Shown here piece after piece: positions 27,841-36,815 of a stretch of DNA of 64,000 nucleotides. The position numbers were made by a program, and so were the translations under genes. The notes under the pieces are model-generated. The model was not told where the DNA came from, ran no database searches, and saw only the letters and a program-made list of their open reading frames with translations. Position 1 is the stretch's first letter, and each line of letters opens with the position of its first letter. Source of the stretch: Clostridium simiarum (lineage in GTDB: Bacteria > Bacillota > Clostridia > Clostridiales > Clostridiaceae); NCBI RefSeq assembly GCF_018919175.1, contig NZ_JAHLQL010000001.1:186001-250000 (forward strand), in the 5' to 3' direction.

Positions 27841-30075
27841 ATGGAGGAAATACAAGGTACTGTAGAAGATATAATATTTCAAAATGAAGAAAATGGCTAT
27901 GTGGTAGCTAAAATAGATGCAAAAAAGAATGTTACTGTAATAGTAGGTTGTATACCCTATATAACAGAGGGGCAAAATTTAAAGTTAATAGGAGAATGGG
28001 TTGTCCATCAGCAATTTGGAAAACAATTCAAGGTAAGTGCTGCAGAAGAAATATTGCCAGAGAGTCTTATTGGCATAGAAAGATACCTATCTTCAGGTAT
28101 GATATTAGGAATAGGTCCTGTTACGGCTAAAAAAATAGTGGAAAAATTTGGAGAAAACACCTTTGAGGTTTTAGAAAACAATATAGAAAGACTTAAAGAA
28201 ATAGAAGGTATAGGGGATAAAAAAATAGAGTTAATATATGAATCTTATTTTAAACAAAGAGAAGTAAAAAACATTATGGTTTTTTTGCAGGCTTATGGTG
28301 TTACACCAAATCAATGCATGAAAATATATAAGAGATTTGGAGCAGAGTCTATAAGTATAATAAAAAACAACCCCTATATATTAACTGAAGAAGTTTCTGG
28401 TATAGGATTTAAATCTTCTGATAAGATAGCTAGAAGTTTAGGAATAGAGATGGATTCACCCTTTAGAATCCAAAGTGGAATAAAGCATGTAGTTAGTGAG
28501 TTCTGTGCTTTAGGAAATACATACATGCCAAAAGATAATCTTATTAAGGAAGCGGCGGACATATTAAAAGTAAAGGAAGAGCTTATAGTTCAAAATGTTT
28601 TTGATTGTGCTATAGATGGAAAGATAAAGATTGAGATGGTAGAGGAGAGAGAGTGTATATTCACCCTTCCTTATTATTATAGTGAACTTGGCATAACTAA
28701 AGTTATGCTTACCCTTGCCTTTTCAAATTATGAAACTATAGACATGGATATTGATAAACATATACAAGAATTTGAGGAAAAAAGCGATATAAGCTTTGCA
28801 CCTTCTCAAAAAGAAGCTATAAAAGGTATATTAGATAGTGGTGTAGAAATAATAACGGGGGGACCTGGCACAGGTAAAACAACTATAATAAAATGTATAT
28901 TAGATGTATTTGAGAAGAATGGGATGAATGTAGTTATGGCGGCACCAACAGGTAGAGCAGCAAAGAGAATGACTGAATCTACTGGTAGAGAAGCTAAGAC
29001 TATTCATAGGTTATTAGAGTTAGGTTTTGCAGCTGATGAGGAGGAAATGGCTTTTTCCAAAGGCGAAGATTCTCCTTTAGATTGTGATGTGATTATAATC
29101 GATGAGGCTTCTATGATAGATGTATTGCTTATGAATAGTCTATTAAAAGCTATTTCTATTGGAACTAGACTGATAATAGTAGGAGATGTAGATCAGCTTC
29201 CCTCTGTAGGACCTGGAAATGTATTAAAAGATCTTATAGAAAGCAAATCCGTAAAAGTTGTAAGACTTAAAGAGATATTTAGACAAGGGAAAGAAAGTAT
29301 GATAGTTGTTAATGCCCATAAAATAAATAATGGAGAAATGCCTATATTAAATGATAGAGACAAGGATTTCTTTTTTATAAAAGAAGAAAATAAGGATATA
29401 ATATTAAATACCCTTATAGAACTAATAAATACTAGACTACCAAATTTCAATAAATCATGGAATAAACTTCAGCATATTCAAATACTGTCACCCATGAAAA
29501 AGGGACCTTTAGGTATTATAAATCTAAATTCTAAGCTTCAGGAGATATTAAATCCAAAGGCAAAAGATAAAAAGGAAAAGGAATACAGAGATACTGTTTT
29601 TAGAATAGGTGATAAAGTTATGCAAACAAAGAATAACTATTCTTTAAAATGGAGCAGTATTAGCGGATTAGGAGAAAAAGAAGGTATAGGCGTATTTAAT
29701 GGAGATATGGGTTTTATATCAGATATTGATGAAGATAATAACACTTTAACAGTAATATTTGATGAAGAGAGAAAAGTGGTTTACGAGCAGATAAACTTAG
29801 ATGAAATAGATTTAGCTTATGCTATAACCATACATAAAAGTCAAGGTAGTGAATTCCCTGTGGTGGTTATGCCGGTATTTATGGGATCACCTTTACTTAT
29901 GAATAGAAATTTATTATACACAGCTATAACTAGAGCTAAAAAGTTAGTAGTGTTAACAGGCTCTGTTAAATCCCTTAAGTATATGATAGAAAATGATAGG
30001 AGTTTTGAACGGTTTTCTTCTTTAAAATGGAGGATACAAGATATAGCGTCTAAAGATATTTTTAGTAATGAATAA
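27841..30075 (+). CDS. recD2: RecD2-type ATP-dependent 5'-3' DNA helicase
   Basis: A superfamily 1B helicase of 744 residues. The N-terminal third has helix-hairpin-helix motifs (EGIGDKKIELI, SGIGFKSSDKIA), as in RecD2 proteins that act without RecBC. Helicase motifs are GGPGTGKTTII (Walker A), VIIIDEASMID (Walker B), GDVDQLPSVGPGNVL, and YAITIHKSQGSEFP near the end. RecD2 is implicated in replication-coupled repair in Bacillus and Deinococcus. A candidate extended -10 element TGATATAAT lies at 27800-27808. Confidence 0.93.
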   Translation: MEEIQGTVEDIIFQNEENGYVVAKIDAKKNVTVIVGCIPYITEGQNLKLIGEWVVHQQFGKQFKVSAAEEILPESLIGIERYLSSGMILGIGPVTAKKIVEKFGENTFEVLENNIERLKEIEGIGDKKIELIYESYFKQREVKNIMVFLQAYGVTPNQCMKIYKRFGAESISIIKNNPYILTEEVSGIGFKSSDKIARSLGIEMDSPFRIQSGIKHVVSEFCALGNTYMPKDNLIKEAADILKVKEELIVQNVFDCAIDGKIKIEMVEERECIFTLPYYYSELGITKVMLTLAFSNYETIDMDIDKHIQEFEEKSDISFAPSQKEAIKGILDSGVEIITGGPGTGKTTIIKCILDVFEKNGMNVVMAAPTGRAAKRMTESTGREAKTIHRLLELGFAADEEEMAFSKGEDSPLDCDVIIIDEASMIDVLLMNSLLKAISIGTRLIIVGDVDQLPSVGPGNVLKDLIESKSVKVVRLKEIFRQGKESMIVVNAHKINNGEMPILNDRDKDFFFIKEENKDIILNTLIELINTRLPNFNKSWNKLQHIQILSPMKKGPLGIINLNSKLQEILNPKAKDKKEKEYRDTVFRIGDKVMQTKNNYSLKWSSISGLGEKEGIGVFNGDMGFISDIDEDNNTLTVIFDEERKVVYEQINLDEIDLAYAITIHKSQGSEFPVVVMPVFMGSPLLMNRNLLYTAITRAKKLVVLTGSVKSLKYMIENDRSFERFSSLKWRIQDIASKDIFSNE

Positions 30076-30108
30076 ACAATATATGTTATGAGATACGGAG
30101 GGGCATAT

Positions 30109-31146
30109 ATGTCCATATTTAAACTTTTTAAAGATGTAAAGGAATATAATAAAGACAAAGATTTTAATCAAGAGGTTATAACTTGGGCTAAAAAAGGTTA
30201 TAATAAAAATTATTTAAATGTGATATCTGTTCCTTATAATAATTCCGTAAAGTTTTTAGATATAATATTAAATTTAATAAGTGAGAATAAAAAGGTTCTT
30301 TATATAACCAATGAAGATATAAAAGATATTTATTTATTAAAACAAATAAGGAAAGACACTTCCTTTAGAAACTACTGTTATTTTAGAGGAAATTGTACAA
30401 ATATAGAAGAAAAGTTATTAGTAATAACCAATTATGAAAATGCAAATCTTATAGAAGAAAAGTTCTTTTGTGTTATTTATGATGATGTAAGTTGCTACTC
30501 AGATTATGGGGTAGGGGATATAAGAAATTTAATGTATAAAATTAAGGCTGTAAAATATATTACTTATTCTATTGAATCTATTTTAGAGAAGGGAGAAGTA
30601 ATAGAAATTCCAATAAAAAAGCATAATATTCCCATTACTGAACCTAGAATAATAACTACAAAGATTGATATAAATAAAGAGATACCCTATATGATTTATG
30701 ATTATATGAAATGGTTTGTAAAATCTAGAAGAAAAGTTATATTATATGCCCCTGATAGAGGGAAAGCAGATACAATATACGAATATTTGTTAGGACTTAG
30801 AGAAGAAATAAGCACTAATACCATACGTTATAATGATAAAGAAACAAGAAAGATACAAAAGCTTTTAAGGGTAAAAGATGAACCTCTTATTATTGTCATG
30901 GATAGTATGAATAATTTTCACATGGGAGTCAATAATTTAGATATAGTAGTTTATTTTGCTGATGATGAAAGATATAACTACAAAAAACTCACTTATATAT
31001 GTGGAAAGGTAGGAATGGAAGGTAGATTTAGTAATTCAGAAGTGATTTTTCTAGCTAATAATACTACTATAGAAATGGAAAAGGCTAAATCTATAACTAG
31101 AAATTTCAATAAACTAGCATGGGAAAGAGGATTAATAAATATTTAA
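30109..31146 (+). CDS. Degenerate ComFA-like helicase lacking ATPase motifs
   Basis: The product has 345 residues and sits directly before comFC, the place of comFA. The C-terminal half follows the ComFA helicase domain (LDIVVYFADDERYNYKKLTYICGKVG, then GRFSNSEVIFLANNTTIEMEKA). Where ComFA has Walker A (GxGKT) this protein has SVPYNNSVKFLD (about residue 40), and in place of DExD it has IYDDVSCY (about 123-130). The QxxGRxGR motif is YICGKVGMEGR. The N-terminal cysteine zinc finger is absent. It is probably not an active ATPase. The ATG at 30109 is set by ACGGAGGGG. Confidence 0.65.
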   Translation: MSIFKLFKDVKEYNKDKDFNQEVITWAKKGYNKNYLNVISVPYNNSVKFLDIILNLISENKKVLYITNEDIKDIYLLKQIRKDTSFRNYCYFRGNCTNIEEKLLVITNYENANLIEEKFFCVIYDDVSCYSDYGVGDIRNLMYKIKAVKYITYSIESILEKGEVIEIPIKKHNIPITEPRIITTKIDINKEIPYMIYDYMKWFVKSRRKVILYAPDRGKADTIYEYLLGLREEISTNTIRYNDKETRKIQKLLRVKDEPLIIVMDSMNNFHMGVNNLDIVVYFADDERYNYKKLTYICGKVGMEGRFSNSEVIFLANNTTIEMEKAKSITRNFNKLAWERGLINI

Positions 31147-31901
31147 AAATTAATAATAATAACAAAAGCGTAAGGAAAGCAAATTTAACTGGGGTTAAAC
31201 ATATTTTTATTAAATACTTATCAATATTAATCAAAAATATTAAGAGTATTGGTAGTTATCTTTTATCAATTATATTTCCGGAAGATGGTATGTGTTTAAT
31301 TTGTAGGAAAGATAAATTAAATAAAGATTTTATATGTTTATGTTGTGAGAAGAATATAAAGTCAAAAGAAGGGTCTTCTTATATAAAAATAGAGGAAGAA
31401 GTATTAAAATATTATTCAACTTCATATTATTCTCATGAAATTAGAGACTTATTAATGAGATTTAAGTATAAAAAGGATTTTAATGTAGGACGTTTTTTTG
31501 CTTATAGTATATTAGAAGTAATAGATAAACAACATATAGAATTTGATTATATATGTTACGTACCCGCTAGTAAATCTGGAATTAAAGCTAGAGGTTATGA
31601 TCAAAGTAAAATACTGGCTTCAATAATAAGAGAATATAATAATAAAACTATTTTACATTGTATTAATAGAAATAATAATACAAGAGAGCAAAAGACCTTA
31701 AGTTCGGAAGAAAGATGGGAAAATCTAAAAGAGGCTTTTTATTTTGATAATAGATTTAAAGATAAAATAAAGGATAAAAAAGTAATACTTATTGATGATG
31801 TGGTAACTACAGGAGCTACAGTATATTATTGCTATAAACAGTTAAAAAATAATGGAGCTAAAGAAATTAATATATTGACTGTGGCTAAAAGTAAGTTATA
31901 A
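31119..31901 (+). CDS. comFC: ComFC-family phosphoribosyltransferase-like protein
   Basis: The product has a zinc finger (CLICRKDKLNKDFICLCC, about residues 61-78) and the PRPP-binding loop VILIDDVVTTGATVYYC, the two marks of ComFC/ComF. In naturally competent bacteria ComFC helps take DNA into the cytoplasm. It overlaps the end of the comFA-like gene by 28 bases. The start is uncertain: the ATG at 31119 lacks a clear ribosome site, and about 50 residues precede the usual family start (LLSIIFPEDGMC). Its last codons contain the promoter of the following RNA. Confidence 0.85.
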   Translation: MGKRINKYLKINNNNKSVRKANLTGVKHIFIKYLSILIKNIKSIGSYLLSIIFPEDGMCLICRKDKLNKDFICLCCEKNIKSKEGSSYIKIEEEVLKYYSTSYYSHEIRDLLMRFKYKKDFNVGRFFAYSILEVIDKQHIEFDYICYVPASKSGIKARGYDQSKILASIIREYNNKTILHCINRNNNTREQKTLSSEERWENLKEAFYFDNRFKDKIKDKKVILIDDVVTTGATVYYCYKQLKNNGAKEINILTVAKSKL

Positions 31902-31902
31902 T
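31875..31902 (+). promoter_or_regulatory. Promoter of the RaiA-type RNA inside the end of comFC
   Basis: TTGACT (31875-31880), 16 bases, TATAAT (31897-31902). It overlaps the last nine codons of comFC and ends at its stop codon, so transcription would start near 31909. Confidence 0.75.
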
Positions 31903-31908
31903 ATATTT

Positions 31909-32166
31909 ATGAGGTTAGGTTTGTGGTTGAAAGTCGATGCCAGTCGCAGGCGAAACGATCCACGTAAGTTAGATAAAATGTCTAATGAGCATGGTGCGGC
32001 TTAGAGGTAAGTCCTGCCATTTAATAAAAAATGAGAGGGTTAGTAGTGAGCGGTTAATTCCCAGTAGCAAAAGCTCCAGCAGGCGGGTGTGGGGTCAAAG
32101 ACCAGGTCAACTAGCTTTTAATAAAGTCCCTAGTTAGATTTTCTAACTAGGGGCTTTATTTTTTTG
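31909..32166 (+). ncRNA. RaiA-type structured noncoding RNA
   Basis: About 250 bases of complex, relatively GC-rich sequence stand out from the AT-rich surroundings, upstream of raiA. They have their own SigA promoter and a perfect-looking terminator: an 18-bp stem (ATAAAGTCCCTAGTTAGA, one G-U) at 32121-32159 followed by TTTTTTT. No ORF fits. Location, size and separate terminator match the raiA RNA motif, a large conserved clostridial RNA. I recognise it mainly by context, not by a covariance search. Confidence 0.78.
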
Positions 32167-32307
32167 AAAAAAGATGAAATTCTATATAAGGAGAAGTATT
32201 TTTAAGAGATAAAGTAATAAGTGTACATAATATTTTGTAAATTGCCATAATTCCACTTGTTAAATTTTAAAAAAGGATATAATATATATATATAACAACA
32301 TAAATAA

Positions 32308-32339
32308 AGTATCATTTTAACAAAAATTTTAATGATACT
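32308..32339 (+). promoter_or_regulatory. Inverted repeat in the raiA 5' leader
   Basis: AGTATCATT and AATGATACT form a 9-bp stem with a 14-base AT loop, ending 24 bases before the raiA start. A TATAAT box at 32278-32283 with a weak TTGTTA box upstream would place it in the mRNA leader. Confidence 0.5.
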
Positions 32340-32363
32340 ACATAGCAGAGAGGGGCTGGAATT

Positions 32364-32894
32364 ATGAAAATAACAGTAATAGCTAAAAATATCGAATTGA
32401 CAAAGGCGCTAAAAGAAACCGTGGAAAAGAAACTCTCAAAGCTGGAAAAGTATTTTAATCCTGAGGTGGAAGCTCATGCTACACTAAGTGTACAAAAAAA
32501 CAGACAGATTATAGAAGTTACAATACCCTTTAATGGAGTAATCTTAAGAGGTGAAGAAGCTACTGAGGATTTATACACTTCAATCGATTTAGTAATAGAT
32601 AAGATAGAAAGACAAATTAGAAAGCAAAAAACAAAACTTCAAAGAAGAAATAATGGAGATTCCTTAAGATTCCAATCTATAGCAGCATATGCGGAAGAAA
32701 ATGAAAAGGAAGAACCTAAAGTTGTTAAAACTAAAAGGTTTGCAATGAAACCAATGGCAACAGAAGAAGCAGTTTTACAAATGGAACTTTTAGGACACAG
32801 TTTCTTCGTATATCAAAATTCAGATACAGAAGAAGTAAATGTTATTTATAAGAGAAAAGATGGAAATTACGGATTAATAGAACCAGAATTTTAA
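32364..32894 (+). CDS. raiA: Long-form ribosome hibernation promoting factor (RaiA/HPF)
   Basis: The 176-residue length identifies the long form that joins two ribosomes into a 100S dimer. The N-terminal ribosome-binding domain (about 1-100) has the conserved KKLSKLEKYF and ELTKALKETVEKK. The C-terminal dimerisation domain (about 120-176) has KRFAMKPMATEEAVLQMELLGHSFFVYQN and ends in YKRKDGNYGLIEPE. It has its own promoter region and terminator, separate from the RNA gene upstream. The start follows GAGAGGGGCTGG. Confidence 0.95.
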   Translation: MKITVIAKNIELTKALKETVEKKLSKLEKYFNPEVEAHATLSVQKNRQIIEVTIPFNGVILRGEEATEDLYTSIDLVIDKIERQIRKQKTKLQRRNNGDSLRFQSIAAYAEENEKEEPKVVKTKRFAMKPMATEEAVLQMELLGHSFFVYQNSDTEEVNVIYKRKDGNYGLIEPEF

Positions 32895-32927
32895 TTTTGT
32901 AAAAGAGTATACTTAAAATTTTTACAT

Positions 32928-32956
32928 AACAGCCCTATTTATGGGCTGTTATTATT
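32928..32956 (+). terminator. Terminator of raiA
   Basis: AACAGCCC and GGGCTGTT form an 8-bp stem with a short loop, followed by ATTATTTT. Confidence 0.8.
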
Positions 32957-32987
32957 TTGATATATTATGTATATTGTATTCACTTTT

Positions 32988-33028
32988 ACCAGTAGGTGTT
33001 GAAATGTTTACTGGTGTTAGTGTATAAT
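32988..33028 (+). promoter_or_regulatory. Candidate secA promoter with surrounding inverted repeat
   Basis: TTGAAA (32999-33004), 18 bases, TATAAT (33023-33028). A 7-bp inverted repeat ACCAGTA/TACTGGT (32988-32994 and 33009-33015) brackets the -35 box. Confidence 0.45.
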
Positions 33029-33072
33029 TTATAAATGAGTTATTATAACAACGGAATGGTGAGGATGAAAAT

Positions 33073-35580
33073 ATGGGATTATTAGATAAAATTTTTGGAA
33101 GTTATAGTGAGAGAGAAGTAAAAAGAATTATTCCAATTGTAGATAAAATAGAAGCAATGGAAGATCAAATTAAAGCTTTAAGTGATGAGGAACTAAAAGG
33201 AAAAACTGAGGAATTTAAGAATAGGTTAGAAAAGGGTGAAACTTTAGACGATATATTACCAGAAGCTTTTGCTGTTGTAAGGGAAGCTTCTGTAAGAACA
33301 CTAGGCATGAGACACTTTAGAGAGCAGCTTATAGGTGGAGTTGTACTTCATCAAGGTAGAATTTCAGAAATGAAAACAGGTGAAGGTAAAACTTTAGTAG
33401 CTACCTTGCCCGCTTATCTAAATGCCTTAAGTGGAAAAGGAGTTCATATTATAACAGTAAATGATTATCTTGCAAATAGAGATAAAGAGTGGATGGGTCA
33501 AATATATGAATTTTTAGGACTTAAGGTAGGGGTAATACTTCATGGGTTAACCTCTGAACAAAGAAGAGAAGCTTATAATTCACATATAACCTATGGAACA
33601 AATAATGAATATGGATTTGATTATTTAAGAGATAACATGGTTGTATACAAAGAAGAAAAGGTTCAAAGGGAACTAAACTTTGCCATAGTAGACGAAGTTG
33701 ACTCAATACTTATAGACGAAGCAAGAACTCCTCTTATAATTTCTGGAGAAGGAGAAAAATCTACAGAGTTTTATAAAGTAGCAGATTATTTTGTTAAAAC
33801 TCTTGTAAAAGAGCAGGATTTTACTGTAGATGAAAAAGCTAGTTCAGCAATACTTTCTGAAGAAGGTGTTAAAAAGGCAGAAAAATATTTCCGTCTTGAA
33901 AACTATGCAGATGCTCAGAATATGGAGATTCAGCATCATGTAACTCAAGCTTTGAAGGCAAACTATGTAATGAAAAGAGATAAAGATTATATGGTTAAAG
34001 ACGGTGAGGTTATCATAGTTGATGAATTCACTGGAAGACTTATGGAAGGAAGAAGATATAGTGATGGTCTACATCAAGCCATAGAGGCTAAAGAGGGAGT
34101 TAAGGTTGAAAAAGAATCTAAAACTCTTGCTACAATAACCTTCCAAAATTATTTTAGAATGTATAATAAGTTATCTGGTATGACAGGAACAGCTCTAACA
34201 GAAGAAGTTGAGTTTAGAGAAATTTATGGATTAGATGTTATTGTGATACCTACTCATAAACCTATTGAAAGAATTGATTATCCAGATACTATATTCAAAA
34301 GTGTAAAGGGCAAATATAATGCTATAATAAAAGATATTGAAGAGTCACATAAAATAGGTCAGCCTGTATTGGTAGGTACTGCTAGTATAGAAAAATCAGA
34401 GGTTTTATCTGCGTTTTTGAAGAAAAAAGGAGTTCCCCACCAAGTTCTTAATGCTAAATATCATGAAAGGGAAGCAGAGATAGTATCCCATGCTGGAGAA
34501 AAAGGAATGGTTACTATAGCTACAAATATGGCTGGTCGTGGTACTGATATTAAACTTGGAGAAGAAGTATCTAAGTTAGGTGGACTTAAGATAATAGGTA
34601 CAGAAAGACATGAATCAAGACGTATAGATAACCAGCTTAGAGGGCGTTCAGGACGTCAAGGAGATCCGGGATCTACAAGGTTTTATTTATCCTTAGAGGA
34701 TGATTTAATGAGAGTTTTTGGAACTGATAAATTGCAAGGATTAGTTGATAAAATTGGATTAGAAGAAGATGATCCAATTGAAAGCAAGATGGTTACAAAG
34801 GCTATTGAAAATGCTCAAAAGAAAGTTGAAGGAAATAACTTTGATATAAGAAAAACTCTTTTAGGTTATGATGATGTTATGAATAAGCAAAGAGAAATTA
34901 TTTATAGTCAAAGAGCACAAGTTCTTCAAGGAGAAAATTTAAAAGATCAAGTTCAAGATATGATAAAAGATGTTATATTTAATGCGGTAGATTCACATTT
35001 ATCAGGAGTAGAAGATAACTTTGATAAAGATCTTGAAAAATTAATTAATTTTATGGAAGATTTATTTGTACCTCATGGAATGCTTAAATTTGATGAGGTA
35101 TCAAAATTATCCAATGATGAAATAAAAGAAAAATATCTATCTATAGCTCATGATATATATGAAGCAAAAGAAAAAGACTTTGGACCAGAAAGCATGAGAG
35201 AAATAGAAAGAGTTATTCTCTTAAGGGTAGTTGATACTAAGTGGATGGATCATATCGACAATATGGACCACTTAAAACAAGGTATAGGACTGCGTGCTTA
35301 TAAGCAACAGGATCCTACACAAGCATACCAGTTTGAAGGTAGCACTATGTTTGATGAAATGATATATAATATAAAGCATGACACCGTGAGATATCTATTG
35401 CATGTTCAGGTAGAGAGAGCTCCTGAAAGAGAAAAAGTGGTAAGAGAAACTTCAACTAACTATGAAGAATCTTCAGTAAGAAAAGAGCCTGTAAGAAAAG
35501 AACAAAAAATTGGAAGAAATGACCCTTGCCCTTGTGGAAGTGGTAAAAAATATAAAAATTGTTGTGGTAGAGAAGCCTAG
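33073..35580 (+). CDS. secA: Preprotein translocase ATPase SecA
   Basis: SecA drives protein export through SecYEG. The 835-residue product has [17 protein letters not shown] (Walker A), [18 protein letters not shown] (Walker B), [13 protein letters not shown] and [15 protein letters not shown] (motif VI), and the C-terminal zinc-binding tail [14 protein letters not shown] that contacts SecB or ribosomes. It is followed by prfB, a frequent pairing in Firmicutes. Only one secA is in the window. Confidence 0.97.
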   Translation: MGLLDKIFGSYSEREVKRIIPIVDKIEAMEDQIKALSDEELKGKTEEFKNRLEKGETLDDILPEAFAVVREASVRTLGMRHFREQLIGGVVLHQGRISEMKTGEGKTLVATLPAYLNALSGKGVHIITVNDYLANRDKEWMGQIYEFLGLKVGVILHGLTSEQRREAYNSHITYGTNNEYGFDYLRDNMVVYKEEKVQRELNFAIVDEVDSILIDEARTPLIISGEGEKSTEFYKVADYFVKTLVKEQDFTVDEKASSAILSEEGVKKAEKYFRLENYADAQNMEIQHHVTQALKANYVMKRDKDYMVKDGEVIIVDEFTGRLMEGRRYSDGLHQAIEAKEGVKVEKESKTLATITFQNYFRMYNKLSGMTGTALTEEVEFREIYGLDVIVIPTHKPIERIDYPDTIFKSVKGKYNAIIKDIEESHKIGQPVLVGTASIEKSEVLSAFLKKKGVPHQVLNAKYHEREAEIVSHAGEKGMVTIATNMAGRGTDIKLGEEVSKLGGLKIIGTERHESRRIDNQLRGRSGRQGDPGSTRFYLSLEDDLMRVFGTDKLQGLVDKIGLEEDDPIESKMVTKAIENAQKKVEGNNFDIRKTLLGYDDVMNKQREIIYSQRAQVLQGENLKDQVQDMIKDVIFNAVDSHLSGVEDNFDKDLEKLINFMEDLFVPHGMLKFDEVSKLSNDEIKEKYLSIAHDIYEAKEKDFGPESMREIERVILLRVVDTKWMDHIDNMDHLKQGIGLRAYKQQDPTQAYQFEGSTMFDEMIYNIKHDTVRYLLHVQVERAPEREKVVRETSTNYEESSVRKEPVRKEQKIGRNDPCPCGSGKKYKNCCGREA

Positions 35581-35666
35581 TTAAATTATAGATTTGCGGT
35601 TATTCAAAAGCTGCAAATCTATATTTCTTTAATAAAGATTTTATATAAATAAGGAGATGAAAGAGT

Positions 35667-36786
35667 ATGATTTTGCAATTAGAAGAAAAGATATCAAAGA
35701 TTCCAGAACTTAAAGAAACTCTAAAGGAAATGGGGGCTTCTCTTTGACATCCGCGGAATAAGGAAGTCTATTGAAGAGTATGACCATAAAATGCAAGAGC
35801 CTGGATTTTGGAATGATAATATAAAAGCTCAAGAGGTTACTCAAGAAAGTAAAAGGTTAAAGGATAAATTAGATAGATATAATTCAATAGATTCAAAAAT
35901 TGAGGATATAGAAATATTGAGCAGTTTAATTAGAGAAGAAGAAGATAGTACCATAAAAGAGTTTGTAGATGAAATAACTGAATTAGAAAAGGATATAGAG
36001 TGTTTTAGAATAGAGATCCTTCTTTCTGGAGAATATGATAGAAACAATGCTATAGTAACTCTTCATGCTGGTGTAGGTGGTACTGATGCTCAAGATTGGA
36101 CAGAAATGCTTCTTAGAATGTATACAAGATGGAGTGAAGATAAGGGATTTAAAGTAGAAATACTTGACTATCTTCCAGGGGATGAAGCTGGAATTAAAGG
36201 AGTTACGCTAAAAGTATCAGGAGAATTTGCCTATGGATATCTTAAGGCAGAAAAGGGTATACATAGACTAGTTAGGATATCTCCTTATAATGCTAATGGT
36301 AAGAGGCAAACGTCCTTTGCTTCCATGGAAGTAATACCTGAGCTTAAGGAAAGTCAAGATATTGATATTAGACCTGAGGATTTAAAACTAGACACTTATA
36401 GAGCTGGTGGCGCTGGAGGTCAATATGTAAATAAAACTGAATCAGCAGTGAGGATAACTCATATTCCTACAGGAATAGTTGTACAATGTCAAAATGAAAG
36501 AAGTCAACACTCTAATAGAGAAGTAGCTTTAAAAGTATTGAAATCAAAACTTATAGAATTAAAAGAGAGAGCACATAAAGAAAAAATTGAAGATTTAACT
36601 GGAGAACAAAAGGATATGGGATGGGGAAGTCAAATAAGGTCTTATGTATTCCAACCCTATACTCTAGTTAAAGATCATAGAACTTTAATTGAAAATGGAA
36701 ATGTAAATGCTGTTATGGATGGAGACATAGATTTATTTATAAATGAATATCTAAAACAAAGTAGCAGTGGAAAGCTTAAAGAATAG
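35667..36786 (+). CDS. prfB: Peptide chain release factor 2, with programmed +1 frameshift
   Basis: RF2 ends translation at UGA and UAA. The first 26 codons (35667-35744) run into an in-frame TGA at 35745. A +1 shift at CTT-TGA-C (35742-35748) continues in the frame 35746-36786, giving 372 residues. This is the known autoregulation: low RF2 allows the shift. A GGGGG stretch nine bases upstream of the slip codon can act as the stimulating Shine-Dalgarno element. GGQ is present in [14 protein letters not shown]. The stop-codon motif is SPY ([14 protein letters not shown]) where SPF is usual. Confidence 0.96.
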
Positions 36787-36815
36787 CTTAAATTTATATT
36801 TAATGAGGTGTAATT

